Of a stretch of 64,000 nucleotides of DNA, positions 47,200 to 58,465 are shown piece by piece. The DNA is from Cystobasidiopsis lactophilus (lineage: Eukaryota > Basidiomycota > Agaricostilbomycetes > Agaricostilbales > Chionosphaeraceae), in the NCBI GenBank assembly GCA_001599975.1, contig BCIO01000001.1, positions 186,001 through 250,000 of the forward strand. Reading direction: 5' to 3'. Made by a program: the position numbers and the translations under genes. The number at the start of each line of letters is the position of its first letter. Position 1 is the stretch's first letter. Under the pieces are notes generated by a model. The model was not told the DNA's origin. It ran no database searches and worked only from the letters and a program-made list of their open reading frames with translations.

Positions 47200-50051
47200 A
47201 TGACTTCGCGCCTTAAAAGGAAGCTGGACCGAGGGGATCTGAACGAGAGCGAGACGTCGAACCTCTTGGAGAGTTTTGTGTCCTACGGCACGCCCTTGCC
47301 GTCGCTGGCGGACAAGAAGGACAAGAACGAGTTTGTGCCGGTCTGGCAGCAGACGGTGACGGACGAGCAAGGGCGGCGGCGGTTTCATGGCGCCTTCACC
47401 GGCGGCTTCAGCGCTGGCTACTACAACACGGCCGGCTCAGCGGAGGGCTGGACGCCGTCGACTTTCGTGTCCTCCCGCAAGAACCGGGCCTCGCACGCGC
47501 AAAAGGCCGAGGATTTCATGGACGACGAGGACCTGGCGGAGGCGAGGGCGAACCAGCAGATCAAGACGAACGCCGACTTTGACGAGCTGAACGCGGCCAC
47601 TTCGAAGGCGGCTGGCGGCGAGGACAAGCTGGTCGGGCTGATCCAAAGTGGAAAGCAAAAGATTGGCGAGAAGTTGTTGGGCCAAATGGGCTGGCGGCCG
47701 GGCCAGGGCATTGGGCCGCGCGTGTCCAGCAAGGCGAGGGCCCGTCAGGCGGCTGCGATGGGCTTGAAGCTGGACGAGGATGAGGAGATGGTGGATGACG
47801 AGGCGGCGAAGCACTCGTTCGCCCCGCTGGACAAGCCGCTGGTCACTTTTGCTTCGAAGGACAACTTGCAAGGCATCGGCTACTCGGCTTCCCACCAGCC
47901 CCTGGCGTCCACCTCAGCAGCAGCATCCAAGAGCAGCAGCCTACCAGAAGGCAGGAAGATGCCAGTGGGAGGCGCGTTTGGGATCAGCGCGCTGGAAGAC
48001 GCAGACGACGACGACCTGTCCTCGGTGTACGACGCTGGGCCGAGCACCACCAAAGGTTCGAGGATGTGGCAGGAGGAAGACGAGGAGATGCATGACTTCC
48101 AGACACTGCAAAAGTTCGGCCAGCGAGGCAAGCAGGTGCGTTGTTGACTCTTCCCTTTCAGTCCCTCGGGTCACCGTCGAGCTGATTGTCTTGTTGGTGG
48201 CACAGGCAGCCGCGCAGGTAGGGCTGATTCCCGATAGATCCTTTGATCTTCCCTGAGTGTATTGCCTCCTACAGAAGCCCAAGCCGCCCATTTCAACCGA
48301 ACGATACAACGACGGCACGCCCGTCGTCCCAGGCTTCGTCCTCGCTTCCGCCGCAGCTCCCTTGGACACTTGGTTCGTTGATTTCCCCTTTATTACGAGA
48401 CACCGTGAGCTGGTATTCAAGGAGTGTGTCGCCCGAACAGGTTCTCGCCGCCCGACCTACCCAGAGACTTTGAGCCCAACCCGCAAAAGGTGTTCGACCT
48501 CTCGCTCCTCAACAAACAGCTGCCCTCTCTTCCACCACGGCAGCCTGGCAAACCGATCAACATCACTGCTGACCAAGTGCGCTGCTTCCTTTCTATCAAG
48601 AAGGCTTGTTTTGCTCATCGCCTGGGGGTTTCGTACAGAGAGGAGCCATGCTGGGCGAAGAGGCCATCAAAGCACCACCGCGCTCCGTATTCGACTTCAT
48701 TTCCAAGAAGAACCAAGAGCGCATTGCCGCTTTGACAGGCGGTGGCGCCAAGGCGTCCACCTCGGCCCCTTCAGCAGCCGCCGTTCCCCTCACCGTCCCT
48801 CACCTCGACCCCGCCACTGCTTCTTCCGCCTTGAAAGGCTTCATGCCGTTCGGGGAGGACAAGTCGAAGCAAGCCCGCTATCGCTTCTACCTCCAAGCTC
48901 AAGCCGGTCTCAAGTCCGACCAAGGCGTCTTCGCGCCCTCAGCGACCCCGGACCGCCTGGACGAGCTCAACAAGGAGCTGGTCGACTTTCAAAAGGCGGC
49001 CTTGGTCTTCCGACCCATGAGCTTCGCCATGTCCTCCCGGTTCACCAGCGCGGCTTCGGAGACGACGGCCAAAGACATGCAGTCTGCGACCCCGGCTGGC
49101 TTAAGAACCTTCACTTCTGCCAAAGCCGCACCGCTGGAGGAGGAGAAGGAAGAGGAGAAGAAGGAAGAGGCGCCGCTCGAGCCGCATGTGCAGGCCGTCC
49201 GGCTCGACATGTTCGGCCCGCTCACTCGCACCGTCCGGCCTTTCTACCCCAACAAGCTCCTGTGCAAGCGGTTCAACGTGAAGAACCCACACCCCGATGG
49301 CCCGGCCGGAGCGGACGATGGGCCAATGGAGGACGAACCCACCGGCCCGGCCAAGGACTTGCTCAACGACCAAACCATGGCCGAACTCAGGAAGCAGGGC
49401 GGCTATGCAGCTCCTGTTCCAGCAGCAGCGCCGGTGCAAGAGAAGGAAGCGCCAAAGTCTTTGGGGACGGTCGGCCTGGGCGAGGACGACTCCCAAGGCC
49501 GGGACACGCTCACCTACGAGAAGCCGTCGATGGACCTGTTCAAAGCCATCTTTGCCGACGACGACAGCGATGAAGAGTCGGACGAGGAGGAAAAGGCGCC
49601 CGTCGTCAAGCCTGTTGCCGTTGCTGCACCACCGCCACCCGTGCCGCTCTCTGCAGTCCTAGCTCCTCCAGTTTTGTCAGCCATGGAAGTCGACCCTCCC
49701 CCCAAACCTGCTGTCACTGGTCTAGAGCCTGTTTCATTTGCCGACTTCAAGCCCACCTTCGTGCCGAAATCCGAGCGGTCCACCTCGACCTCAAAGAAGA
49801 GCAAGTCGGACAAGAAGGCGAAAGCGGCTCTTTCGTTCTCAGTGGACGACGACGAGGGCGCCTCTGCTCCGGTGCTGGTCAAGGAGAAGAAGAAGAAGAG
49901 CAAGGAGGGGCACGAGAAGAAGCGGCATAAAGCGAGCCATGAGACGCCCAAGGAGGAAGACGAGTGGGTGGAGAAGCCCACGCTGGTCGTAGCCGCGCCG
50001 CAAGTGCTGGGCACAGGCAAGCAAAGAGCGAGGGCTAGTGATCTCATGTGA
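47200..50051 (+). CDS. G-patch domain protein, GPATCH1/TOUGH-like
   Basis: A nuclear protein linked to the spliceosome (C complex) in other eukaryotes. The ATG at 47200 begins MTSRLKRKLDRGDLNESE. The DUF1604-type N-terminal block YGTPLPSLADKKDKNEFVPV and FHGAFTGGFSAGYYNTAGS is diagnostic. The G-patch core KIGEKLLGQMGWRPGQGIGP lies at about residues 150-175. Then KDNLQGIGYSASH, RYNDGTPVVPGFVLA and RDFEPNPQKVFDL continue the family pattern. The C-terminal half is acidic and Lys/Pro-rich with a poly-Lys end. Introns fall near 48136-48273 (with a possible 12-nt exon), 48373-48441 and 48577-48639. About 800 residues. No RNA-recognition domain other than G-patch was seen; G-patch proteins usually activate DEAH helicases. 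Confidence 0.87.
48206..48217 (+). other. Possible 12-nt micro-exon in the G-patch gene
   Basis: GCAGCCGCGCAG is bounded by CACAG before and GTAGGG after. It would add Ala-Ala-Ala-Gln in frame between GKQ and KPKPP. Skipping it, by using one long intron from GTGCGT at 48136 to CTACAG, is equally in frame, so inclusion could be optional. Confidence 0.4.
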
Positions 50052-50545
50052 TTGAAAGCTTGTGCATCGCGGTCTTTCTGGCTGGAGTCGCCCTATTGCG
50101 GATCCAACCGAATGGTGGCACAAATTGCACGAAGGCGCTAGAGAATGCATTGATAGCTCTTTAAGACGAAGAAGCCCTATGAAGGACTAAGGTTCCAATG
50201 TGCCTTCCGTCTCATCATCGGAGGCGCCGCCTCCTAAATCCTCCGGGTGGCAAGCGTGCGGCGCTTTGATTTGACCTCGTCACAGTCTTGGCCGCGGGTA
50301 AAGGAAGGACACATTGACAAGCGTTTGCAGGTATTGTAGAATGATACAATAGGCTTGCCTCCAGCATGCCCCCAAACTCGTGTTCCTGGCCAGCAGGCGA
50401 AAGGGGAGTGGTGCCGAAAACCAAAGCGAAAGGTAAGGGGCGGAACTGGTCACAAGGGGTGTTGATCGCTGAGGACTTCGGATTGAGAGGCTCTTCTATC
50501 TAATAAGGAGATGCCTAGGCACGACAAGGCTCAGCAACCGGTGCG
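50052..50545. other. Convergent 3' region carrying downstream element copy 3
   Basis: A 494-bp gap between the stop codons of the G-patch gene and repeat-family gene C. It carries the third copy of the 17-nt element (50237-50253). No coding frame is supported. Confidence 0.4.
50237..50253 (-). promoter_or_regulatory. Conserved 17-nt downstream element, copy 3
   Basis: On the minus strand this is TTGCCACCCGGAGGATT, 292 bp after the stop codon of repeat-family gene C and in the same orientation as that gene. It is identical to the copies after genes A and B, even though gene C lies over 30 kb away on the other strand. Confidence 0.7.
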
Positions 50546-52836
50546 CTACTGGCCGGGCGCCCCATCCGTTTTGTTTTTCCTTTGCTTCTCGTACACCATG
50601 CTGTAAGCTCTTGAAGCATTTTGGAGGAACTCGGCCGCCGCCTCATCGACCCGAAGGTCTGAGGATTCGCGATTTGCTTTGACTTTTCGGTGCGCATAGT
50701 GTAGTTCCTTGAGGTCATCGAACGGCAGTTGTTCGAGTTTGGCGAAGGCCATGTATGTGTTGTTCGCGTAATACCGTGCCAACAGTATTTTGAGGTCATT
50801 TTGCGTGAATTGCTTTCGCAAATCACACAGAATCAGCTGCTTTCACCAAGACGGGAGAGAGCAAGAAACGACGAACTGATGTGGGGGACTTTCCGATCGC
50901 AAGTCTTCTATTACGATGTTCAACGGAAGCAGCTTGAAGCAACGCCTTGGCCGCGGAGGACGCCACCAATTTTCCTGATGCCACTTCATCGTATGCGAAC
51001 GCCAGCAGGCGCAGCTCCGCGATTGACCTATATTTGAGTTCTTCGGCGTTCAGAAATCGGCTGCCTTTCCTATTGAGCTCTAGAAGCCGCTCCAGCCACG
51101 TTTGCGTCCGCTGGTCAGGTAATGCTTCAGCACTCCCGCGCTTTAATAGCAGAATGAAACTTACCTCTTCACCAAGGTTTTCAGGGAATGGTGTCAGATG
51201 CACTGGGCGTAGGGCTTTGGATTTGTCGGGGCCCTCCTTGACATTCCCATTCTTCCTCATGACATAGATGTATGCGTTGATTGCATTTTGAAGGAAGCGA
51301 ATGGCTGCTGGGTCAGCCTTTAATCTTGGATCGGTGCCTTTTGCGCCCAGGAACCCATTCCGCAAGATCTTTAACTGTTCAATCGATTTTAATTTAAGAG
51401 TCTTCAGGGTCGGGTAGCCGCCCTGGCCGCGATACGACGTCAAAAGCTCTTCCAGGTCCTCTTGATTTAGCTGTTCAGGCTATTCGTGATATAGTTGAAA
51501 AAGCACAGAAATGAAGGCACGCACGGGCTTGGATCGCTTGGTCTTACCAGACTGCGGAGGTTCGGTGAGTGTGGGAGAAATTTTTGGTGCCTTTTGACCC
51601 CCGTCGTTTTCCTTCCTTGCGTTTCTAGTGACGTAGACGTAGGCAGAAGCAGCACTGCGGAGGAAATCGAAGGCCGCTTCATCGACCTCGAATTTTGCCG
51701 GCTTGCCGCCTCTTCCTTTCACGTTGGAATACGCAGTGTTCAGTCGCGTGAGGTCGTTAAGGGGAAGTTTCTTGAGTGCATCGAGATCAGGGTATTTTTG
51801 GTGCTTATAATGTTGCGCTAGCAACTTGTCGAGCTCGTCTTTGGTCATCTGCACCCACATTTCATAACAAACTAGAGCAAAAAGGGATATGAAGGCACGC
51901 ACCGGGTCAAATCTTACGGCTTTTTGTGCTGCGGTCTTTTGTGCGTATTGTTCGGAGGCAGTTTGTAGGAATTCCCGGTCCTTGCCAGTTGAAGTCAATC
52001 CTCCCTCCTTTACTGCTCCGTATGCGAAAGCCAATGGCCGCAGTTGATCGGTCGAAAGGTCTTGCACGTTTGGGCGTTGACCCGCTGTATTGATGTGGGC
52101 TTTCAAAAGGTCATCGAGCCAATCTTGCGTCAGCTGGTCATGAAATGCTTTCTGAGTGATGTCCAGCACTTGGTCGACTAGGGCTCAATGCAGCACTCAC
52201 CTCTTCAGGAACTTGAGCGAAGTTTTGGCCCTGGGCCACGCCTCCCACAGGCGGGCGTGCACCTTGGTCCTGGGCAGGTTTGAGTGGGAGGCCAGCTCCC
52301 CGTTCGCCTTGATGGGTGGGCATTCCTTGTAAAGGTGAATGGGGCCCAAGATGCGGCTGACCGGATGGGACGAAACCCTGTGCATGGGAAGGCGGACGAA
52401 AAGCCGGCTGGTTGGGCGTTCCATACGGATTTTGCATTCTATAAGGACTTTGAGGAAAGACAGGGCCACCTTGAGGTGGAGTAGGGACAGGTGCAGGTTG
52501 AAAATGCGCGTACTGGCCTTGAAGCAAATGATTGGGACTGGTAAGAGGAGCGCCGTATAGAAACATCTGATTGGGATTGGTAAGAGGTACGCCGTAAGGA
52601 CCGCCGTAAGGACCTCCACGGCCAAGATGGGGAAAAGGACTTTGAGGCTGTCCTGGAAAGGGTCGATTCATCGGAGCAACAGCGCCAGGAAAACCTTGCT
52701 GTCCGCCGGGAAAACCTTGCGGTACGCCAGGCCACCCAGCGCCGCGGCCGCGACCGCCAACCCCAGCGGGGGTCATTGGTGGCGCATTGGGATTGGGGCG
52801 GTCATGACGGTCGTCTCCGGGACGATGAGGTTCCAT
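50546..52836 (-). CDS. Repeat-family protein C: Pro/Gly/Gln-rich domain plus five LTQ repeats
   Basis: Six exons, each a whole number of codons with phase-0 junctions: 52201-52836, 51903-52133, 51525-51848, 51165-51479, 50877-51110, 50546-50836. Exon 1 encodes 212 residues rich in Pro, Gly, Gln and Phe (MEPHRPGDDRHDRPNPNAPP at the start). Each later exon encodes one repeat, beginning LTQDWLDDLLKAH, MTKDELDKLLAQHY, LNQEDLEELLTSY, RTQTWLERLLEL and FTQNDLKILLARYY. The repeats share a middle YP or equivalent, a central LxxLxxAYxxVK, and a late DxAAxxFLxxAxxAY. Predicted mostly helical. No signal peptide or membrane segment. Total about 675 residues. Function unknown. The introns after repeats 1 and 2 share their first 14 bases, which suggests recent exon duplication. 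Confidence 0.82.
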
Positions 52837-53659
52837 CCTGAGCCTCTGTCAGCGATTGAGCCTCGCTAGACAGATGGGGATGAACATGCCTTGAGCTGCA
52901 CTGTGGGGGTGGTTGCAGGACAAGGAGTTTGCCACTCTACTGAAGGCGTGAGGTCGAACGTATGTACCCATTCTGTTCGTCCGTTCAACATACCCCTTCT
53001 GGCCCGGTGGCACAAAGGGCTGCCTTCGGCCTGCCTTCTCGACATACTCGCCAAGTTCACCAAAGACAGGACGTGCATTCTCGAGAGAGGCCTGCAACGG
53101 GATGAGAGAGGGCCAAGCATAGTATCAGAAGCCAGGACACGCCCTTTGAAGTCCAAGCAAGTCAAGGGATAGCAAAGGGCTTAGGGCATCCAGGCCGAGA
53201 CTTGCAGTCTTGGCAACGACTCTTTCAACTTCAGACAGCACCGCCCTTGGTCAAGGTCGAAGTCCCTTCATAGTCGAACAGACTGCTTGCATTTGCGGCA
53301 GCGCGCATTCGACAATGAGTCCTGGTCCAGCATCATCTTGAGGTTCGAACTTCATTGCGCGGACAGGGCAAGCTCGCGACCCAGAACGCATCATGTTTAA
53401 AACATCATGCCATCCGAAGAGAACCATTGAGAATTCATTCAAGACCTGGGCAAGTGGACGTCAGGTCCTCAAAAGGGCCCCCGAAGTTGGCAAAAACGGG
53501 AAGAGGGCAACTTTTGCTCTCATGGTTCCGTTTGTGCTATTACCAAGGCCCTCAACCCAAACAACGAGAACATGTAGAACAAGCTCAAATTGGCCGGCAG
53601 AGAGGCATCATTTCATTTTTCATTTGTCTCAAAAGAGCGAGAAGTCGCATCTTCGTCTG
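52837..53659. other. Intergenic region upstream of gene C
   Basis: About 820 bp between PAT1's stop and gene C's start. On the minus strand near 53043-52985 an ATGTCGAGAAGGC start and a CTTTGTGCC...CCAGAAGGGG stretch weakly resemble the leader of genes A and B (ATGTCGAGACTG, CTTTTGTGCCCAAGAAGCGG). The match is loose, and the distance to the start codon is larger (about 150-200 bp). Confidence 0.35.
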
Positions 53660-56600
53660 TTACGCCTCGGGAGCCGCGATCTGCGAGGCGTCCAAGCCCA
53701 GCGCGTGCAAGAGCAGGTTGACATTTCGCTGTGGACCACATCAGCTAACAATCCCAAAGGGACGAAGGAAAGAGAGACCCCACCAACTTCCTTGCGGACT
53801 GCTCGGGCGTGCTGGTCTTGTTGCTGGCGCCCATGACGCACTCGAGCACCTTTTCCCTGGCTTCCGAGACCAAGGTTTGCTGTTGGACCATATCGGCCCC
53901 CACGGCCAAAGCGGCGAGGAAGGACCAGACCAGCTCGTCGGCCGCGTCCAAGTCCAAGCCGGAGGCGGAAGAGTACTGGACGGCGGCGCCGAACGGCAGG
54001 TTGTTGGCGTAGCGCGTAGAAGGGAACAAGCTGGGCAGCTGGCCCTGGAGCTTAGCGAACAAGTTGTTGAACGTGTTGGTCCTGTGCCGCACGAGAATCA
54101 GCTTCAGGCCAAGATTGACCCGGTAAAGAGGACGACGACGAACCACTGCGTCTTTTCGGTATCGTCCGGAGTCATTTCGGGCACTTGGCCTTGCTTGAGC
54201 AGCTCGGCCCGGGAGAGGAAGACGGTCAAGAAAGCGATGCCAGCGCGGGACCGATAGATCGAGTTGTCGTTCCGGTCCATGAAGAGGCCCAGCATGCCCG
54301 TGACGACCTTCAGAGGCAGCTTGCTCAGTGTGGACAAGAAGATGGGCGCCACCGCGTTGAGGAACAAAGCCGAGTCGGACTCGATCTCTTTGCGGGTTCG
54401 CTTGGTCTCGATGGTCAAGGCCACCAAAGAGGCGGGCGGGATGTCGAGCAAAGGAGCTTCTTTGACCACGTCCAGTTGGGAAAAGGTGGCCAGCAGCAAA
54501 GTCCATAGCGTCAAAGTTTGCTGGGGGTTGAGGTGGCGAATCGCGCGCGGCAGGAGCCGCTTGCCTTTGGAGGGTGTGATGAGCGAGATAAAAGGGTGCG
54601 GATTGCTGTGGATTCACCGCCACCTATCAGGCCTACGAAAGAAGATTGATAAGACAAGGCAGGAAACGCACCTGACTTCCAGATAGTCGGTCACTCTCAA
54701 ATTGGCCCAAAGCTGACCGACCAAGTCGGTGTACTTGGCTTGGCTGAGGCGGAAAGCTTCTTGGTGGTCAGCCTGGTTCTCGCCCGGGGTGGTGGCGTAA
54801 ATGTTCATTTGGGGTTGCATCCGCTTGATCTGCTCGAGCTCCAGCACGATGGCGTACAGCTTCTCCAGGGCGAGGAGGACGGCGCGCTTGGTCAGTGCGG
54901 GCTTTTGGTCCTTGCCCGCCGCTCCCGGAGCCGGAGAAGGCACTTTAGCGGGGGTTGCGGCGGAAGGAGACGAGCCATCTTCGGCACCAGCTGCAGCTGG
55001 GGTGAGGGGAGTCGAAGGCGAGACTTGGAGTAGTTGTCGAGGAGCCGAGCGGGTTCGGAGCGCAATCTTGCCCAGAGCGCCATCCAGCGAGACTGTGGGC
55101 GACCACCGATCTCCGGATCAGCCTCGGAAAAAGGATGATGAGGGAAGGCCATGCCACGCACGCTGAGTAGCCCTAGGCTTTTTGCGAGCGTCATCGACGA
55201 TCCTCTGCACTTGGGCAGCCATCCTATTCATCTTGTTCCGCCTTCCTCCACCGGCACCCGCAGCCTGGGCCCTCGCGCCGCGAATGGCGGTGAAGACGGT
55301 GAAATAAAAGTCGTCCTTCAAAGGGTCGTGTTGGCCGTTGGGGCCTTGGGTGTTGAGCAGCTGGGAGAGCTGGATGCGGGTGATAAAGTCCTTCTCGGAC
55401 TGGGTCATCAAGCCGTTGTGCGACGCAAACTCGGCGAGCTTGGTCGCTTTGCGGCGCAGCGTGGCCTCCCTCTTTTCGGCCTCGGCGATGGCGGCGTCGA
55501 TTTGGGAGAGCAGGGTCTGCTGCTCGGCCGGGATGTCGCCCGCAGGGAAGCGGGAGAGCAAGGCCATCTTCGCGCCGTGCAGCTGGCCGATGGTGTGCTG
55601 CATTTCGATCGCGGACGGGGTCCGGATGTGAGCTCCCTGGCCAGCCTCTTGCGTTGCCATTTGCCGGGGCATTTGGGGCGGCGCAGGCTTGATGGGGCCT
55701 GCCGTGCCCAGAGGAGGAAAGTCGGCCGCGCCTGGGGCTTGCTGAGGCTGCGGAGGGGGGTGCATCAAGTGAGGCGCGCCGGGGAGCATTTGGGGAGGAG
55801 GAGGGCGGTTTTGGAAGACGGGCGGCAGCTGCATGCCTGGCGGAAAGCCCGGTGGTGGGCCCGGCCTGTGCTGCTGGCCTGGCCCAGGCTGACCTGGATG
55901 CATGCCTGGAGGTGGCGGCATCTGTTGGTGCTGCTGGGGGAGAGGGGGCGGGAGTTGCTGGGGCGGCCTGGCGACGGGCGGCTGCTGCGGAGGTGGAGGA
56001 AGCGGACTGGCTCCCCTGCCCTTCATCAACTCGGCCTCGATCTCCTCCAGGGTCCTAGGTGCTGCCCTCTGCTGCTGCACCTGTGGCTGCACCGGCTGCT
56101 GCGGCAGCACATCGGGCGTCCTAGCGGCGGCCAACAATTCCGCTTCGATCTCTGCCAGCGTCCGCGCTTTGGGCGCCGGAGCTTGCTGGCCATATTGGGG
56201 CTGTGGCTGGTACTGCTGTGGACTTGGAACAGGCGGGAAGCGGTGGCCGGTGGGCGTCAAAGGCTTGGAAGAGGAGAGCAAGTCGTCCACCTCCAAAGCC
56301 CAGCCCGGCCTCTTTGGCGCTCCCCCGAACGCCGGCTGCGGCTGTTGCTGCTGAGCCAGAGAGCCAGGTGGAGGCGGGAGCTGCTTGGATGCGCCTGAGA
56401 AGTCAAAGTCGCGCCCGATGGGACCGTCGCCGCCAAAAGTCTCGTCGTTGAGCTCCTCGTTGGACTCTTCCAGAGCGTCGCCCACTGCTCTTTGCGTATC
56501 AGCACTGGCTCCCTGGCCTGCATAATGAGCACTGATAACGCACAGGTGTCGTAGCCCTCGCCGCCAAAGTCATAAATCTGCGCCAAACAGCCGACAACAT

Positions 56601-56731
56601 CAGTCAGGTGCCCAGCAATGAGAGTGGGCAGCCAGCCAACGCACGGCGATGTCGCCGCCAAACTCCAAGTTCTCCAACTTGGCGTCCAAAGACGAAAAGT
56701 CATTCAGCGAGCCAAAGTCGGCGAACGCCAT
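53660..56731 (-). CDS. PAT1: PAT1 mRNA-decapping activator
   Basis: A P-body protein that links Dhh1, the Lsm1-7 ring and Dcp2 to promote decapping of deadenylated mRNA. Start at 56731: MAFADFGSLNDFSSLDAKLE. After two introns the conserved N-terminal Dhh1-binding motif appears as EELNDETFGGDGPIGRDFDF. A long Pro/Gln-rich region follows, containing two ARTLAEIEAELL / APRTLEEIEAELM motifs. The central homology domain starts at FASHNGLMTQSEKDFITRIQ and runs through DDFYFTVFTAIRG. The C-terminal helical Pat-C domain includes KRAVLLALEKLYAIVLELEQ, NAVAPIFLSTLSKLPLKVV and RYANNLPFGAAVQYSSASG. It ends LGLDASQIAAPEA. All family domains are present. About six introns. Confidence 0.9.
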
Positions 56732-56946
56732 GGCTGCCGGCGTCAGAGAAGGCAGCTGAGCTCGCTCTGAGCCTGCTGATGAGGCAAAGGTGGTCGGATT
56801 TTTGCCACTTAATTTTCAAGACCTTAAAGCACACTATGAGACCTATAGAAGATAGAAGTAACCGGCAATCTCGTATGAAGCCACCAGGCCAAAGTTATCC
56901 GCCAAGTTGGAAGCCCGACATGATACCGTAGCAGCCCTTTCTCCCG

Positions 56947-57650
56947 TCAAATGAAGCAGAAGGCGATGGAGACAGTGATACTGAGCAGGCTTGAGTACGT
57001 GGCGAGTTGGCTCCAAAACTCTTCTGTGAGGAACCGATCTGCGGAAGTCCATTGCCACAATCAGCGAGAGAGCGGTCAATGCTACGAGGGAAGGTGCACG
57101 CACAGTGATAGACGAATGTCGCGTTGGAGAAGCTCCTTTGACTGCCGTAGTTGGGGGAAAATGTCCAACACTTCAAGGTATTGCTGCAGAGTCTTGTCAA
57201 AGTTCTCGACGGCGCGGCATGCCCTCCAAAACTCCATGTTGACCTTGGCAGCCAGCATCACATCAATCTCGACCTCTTCCAAAATTTTCCAGTTCTGGGT
57301 GGGCGAAGACTGGTAAGCCTGCAAAGCAGCGGCGAAGGCCGGTTGGTCGGTGCTGAAGTTCGACAAAGCGGCTCGGACAGAGGCGAGCTTGGTCGGGATG
57401 GTGGTCTCGACGTGGTCATGCACTTGGCTCTCGAGGTCGCCGTAAGGCTTCGACCAAAAGATCCAGTCGTTTTACCAGCATCCGCACCCGCAGTCCGCAA
57501 TCGGCCCTCTTGAGCCTCTCTATCTGCTCTTTCAAACCAGGATCGAGGGGCTGAGAATGGTCAACCAACGGCTCAATCCTTTCCCGGGCCCGCGCCAGCT
57601 GCCCTTCCCTAACTGTCGTTCGGGCACCATGGCTTCGTGGCTGCCAAGCT
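56947..57650 (-). CDS. Uncharacterised protein, 5' end unresolved
   Basis: A minus-strand gene of which three exons are readable. One exon carries ARERIEPLVDHSQPLDPG and EQIERLKRADCGLR. A 40-nt intron (GTGCGG to CGAAG) then joins PYGDLESQVHDHVETTIPTK, continuing LASVRAALSNFSTDQPAF and MLAAKVNMEFWRACRAVENF to SKELLQRDI. The last exon reads HRFLTEEFWSQLATYSSLL and ends with a hydrophobic SITVSIAFCFI at 56947, which might be a tail anchor. The pattern is mostly helical. Upstream minus-strand pieces around 57660-57760 (VVKTSLLSSLDVHSAIAGL) also look coding, so the gene may begin near 57980. I do not recognise the family; a vesicle-tethering or cytoskeletal subunit is only a guess. Confidence 0.45.
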
Positions 57651-58465
57651 TAAAGTCGGCGAATCCGCGGTGGCAAGGCAAACAGCCCTGCAATAGCCGA
57701 ATGCACGTCCAAAGAGGAAAGCAAGGAGGTCTTCACAACCTCAAAATCCGAGCTTTGCCGCCTTCCTCAGCAGAATGCAGAACGGAGCTGTGGTGGCGCG
57801 GCAGGAGGGGCGTAGATTCATTACTGGGTGCTGACCACCACATAGCTCTTCTTTCAAGTGAGCGCATTGTAGATGGAGAGCAAAGAGGCAGAGTTTCATC
57901 GTTGTGTGCGAGCAGTCAGTAAGGCGCCGTTGGATATGGCGGGGCATCTTTTCGCGAGCCCAGAAGAGCGTTAGGCAATCAAGAACTTCCGATCTCCCAA
58001 AGGCTCTGTCCAATCGAACAAGATGAAAAGGGCCGTGCAGAACTTGGCAAGTCTAGAAAGGTCACTTATCCCCCCCGGAGCCGGCAGCCTGAGAGCAGTA
58101 AAAGGCGCAATTGATCGCGGCTTGACACGTCGAGACCCCGTTGGAGACAGGGCTTGCTTGATGAAAGCGCGAAAGACCCAATCGGCTACTCTCGTCCTTG
58201 GAACGCAGACGCCGCCGAAGGAGGAAAAGCCGTTGGGTCGCCGTCACGGTGGCAACGAAGAAGCTTCATGGCATCATTTTGCCAGGTGGCGAACGCTGGC
58301 GATCTTTGGTCACCGCAAGCTGTGTCACGTCGAGCATACTCAGACAAGGGAAGCTCCGCCACAAATCGACTTGTTGCAAGGACAAAAGGCGGGAATTTGG
58401 TTCAGCCTGCTCTTGACTTCTTAATGACACCTTTATCAGTGGTTCGTCCATGTTGATCTCGCCAC
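57651..58465. other. Region upstream of two divergent genes, partly possible exon
   Basis: About 800 bp. Some minus-strand segments (57660-57760 and about 57840-57900) have coding-like composition and may be 5' exons of the gene ending at 56947. The rest probably contains the promoter of the histidine kinase. Confidence 0.3.

Noticed and set aside
55151-56398. 415-codon plus-strand open frame
   Set aside because: It is antisense to PAT1. The long open frame is a by-product of the GC-rich, Pro/Gln-rich coding sequence on the other strand; no domain is seen.
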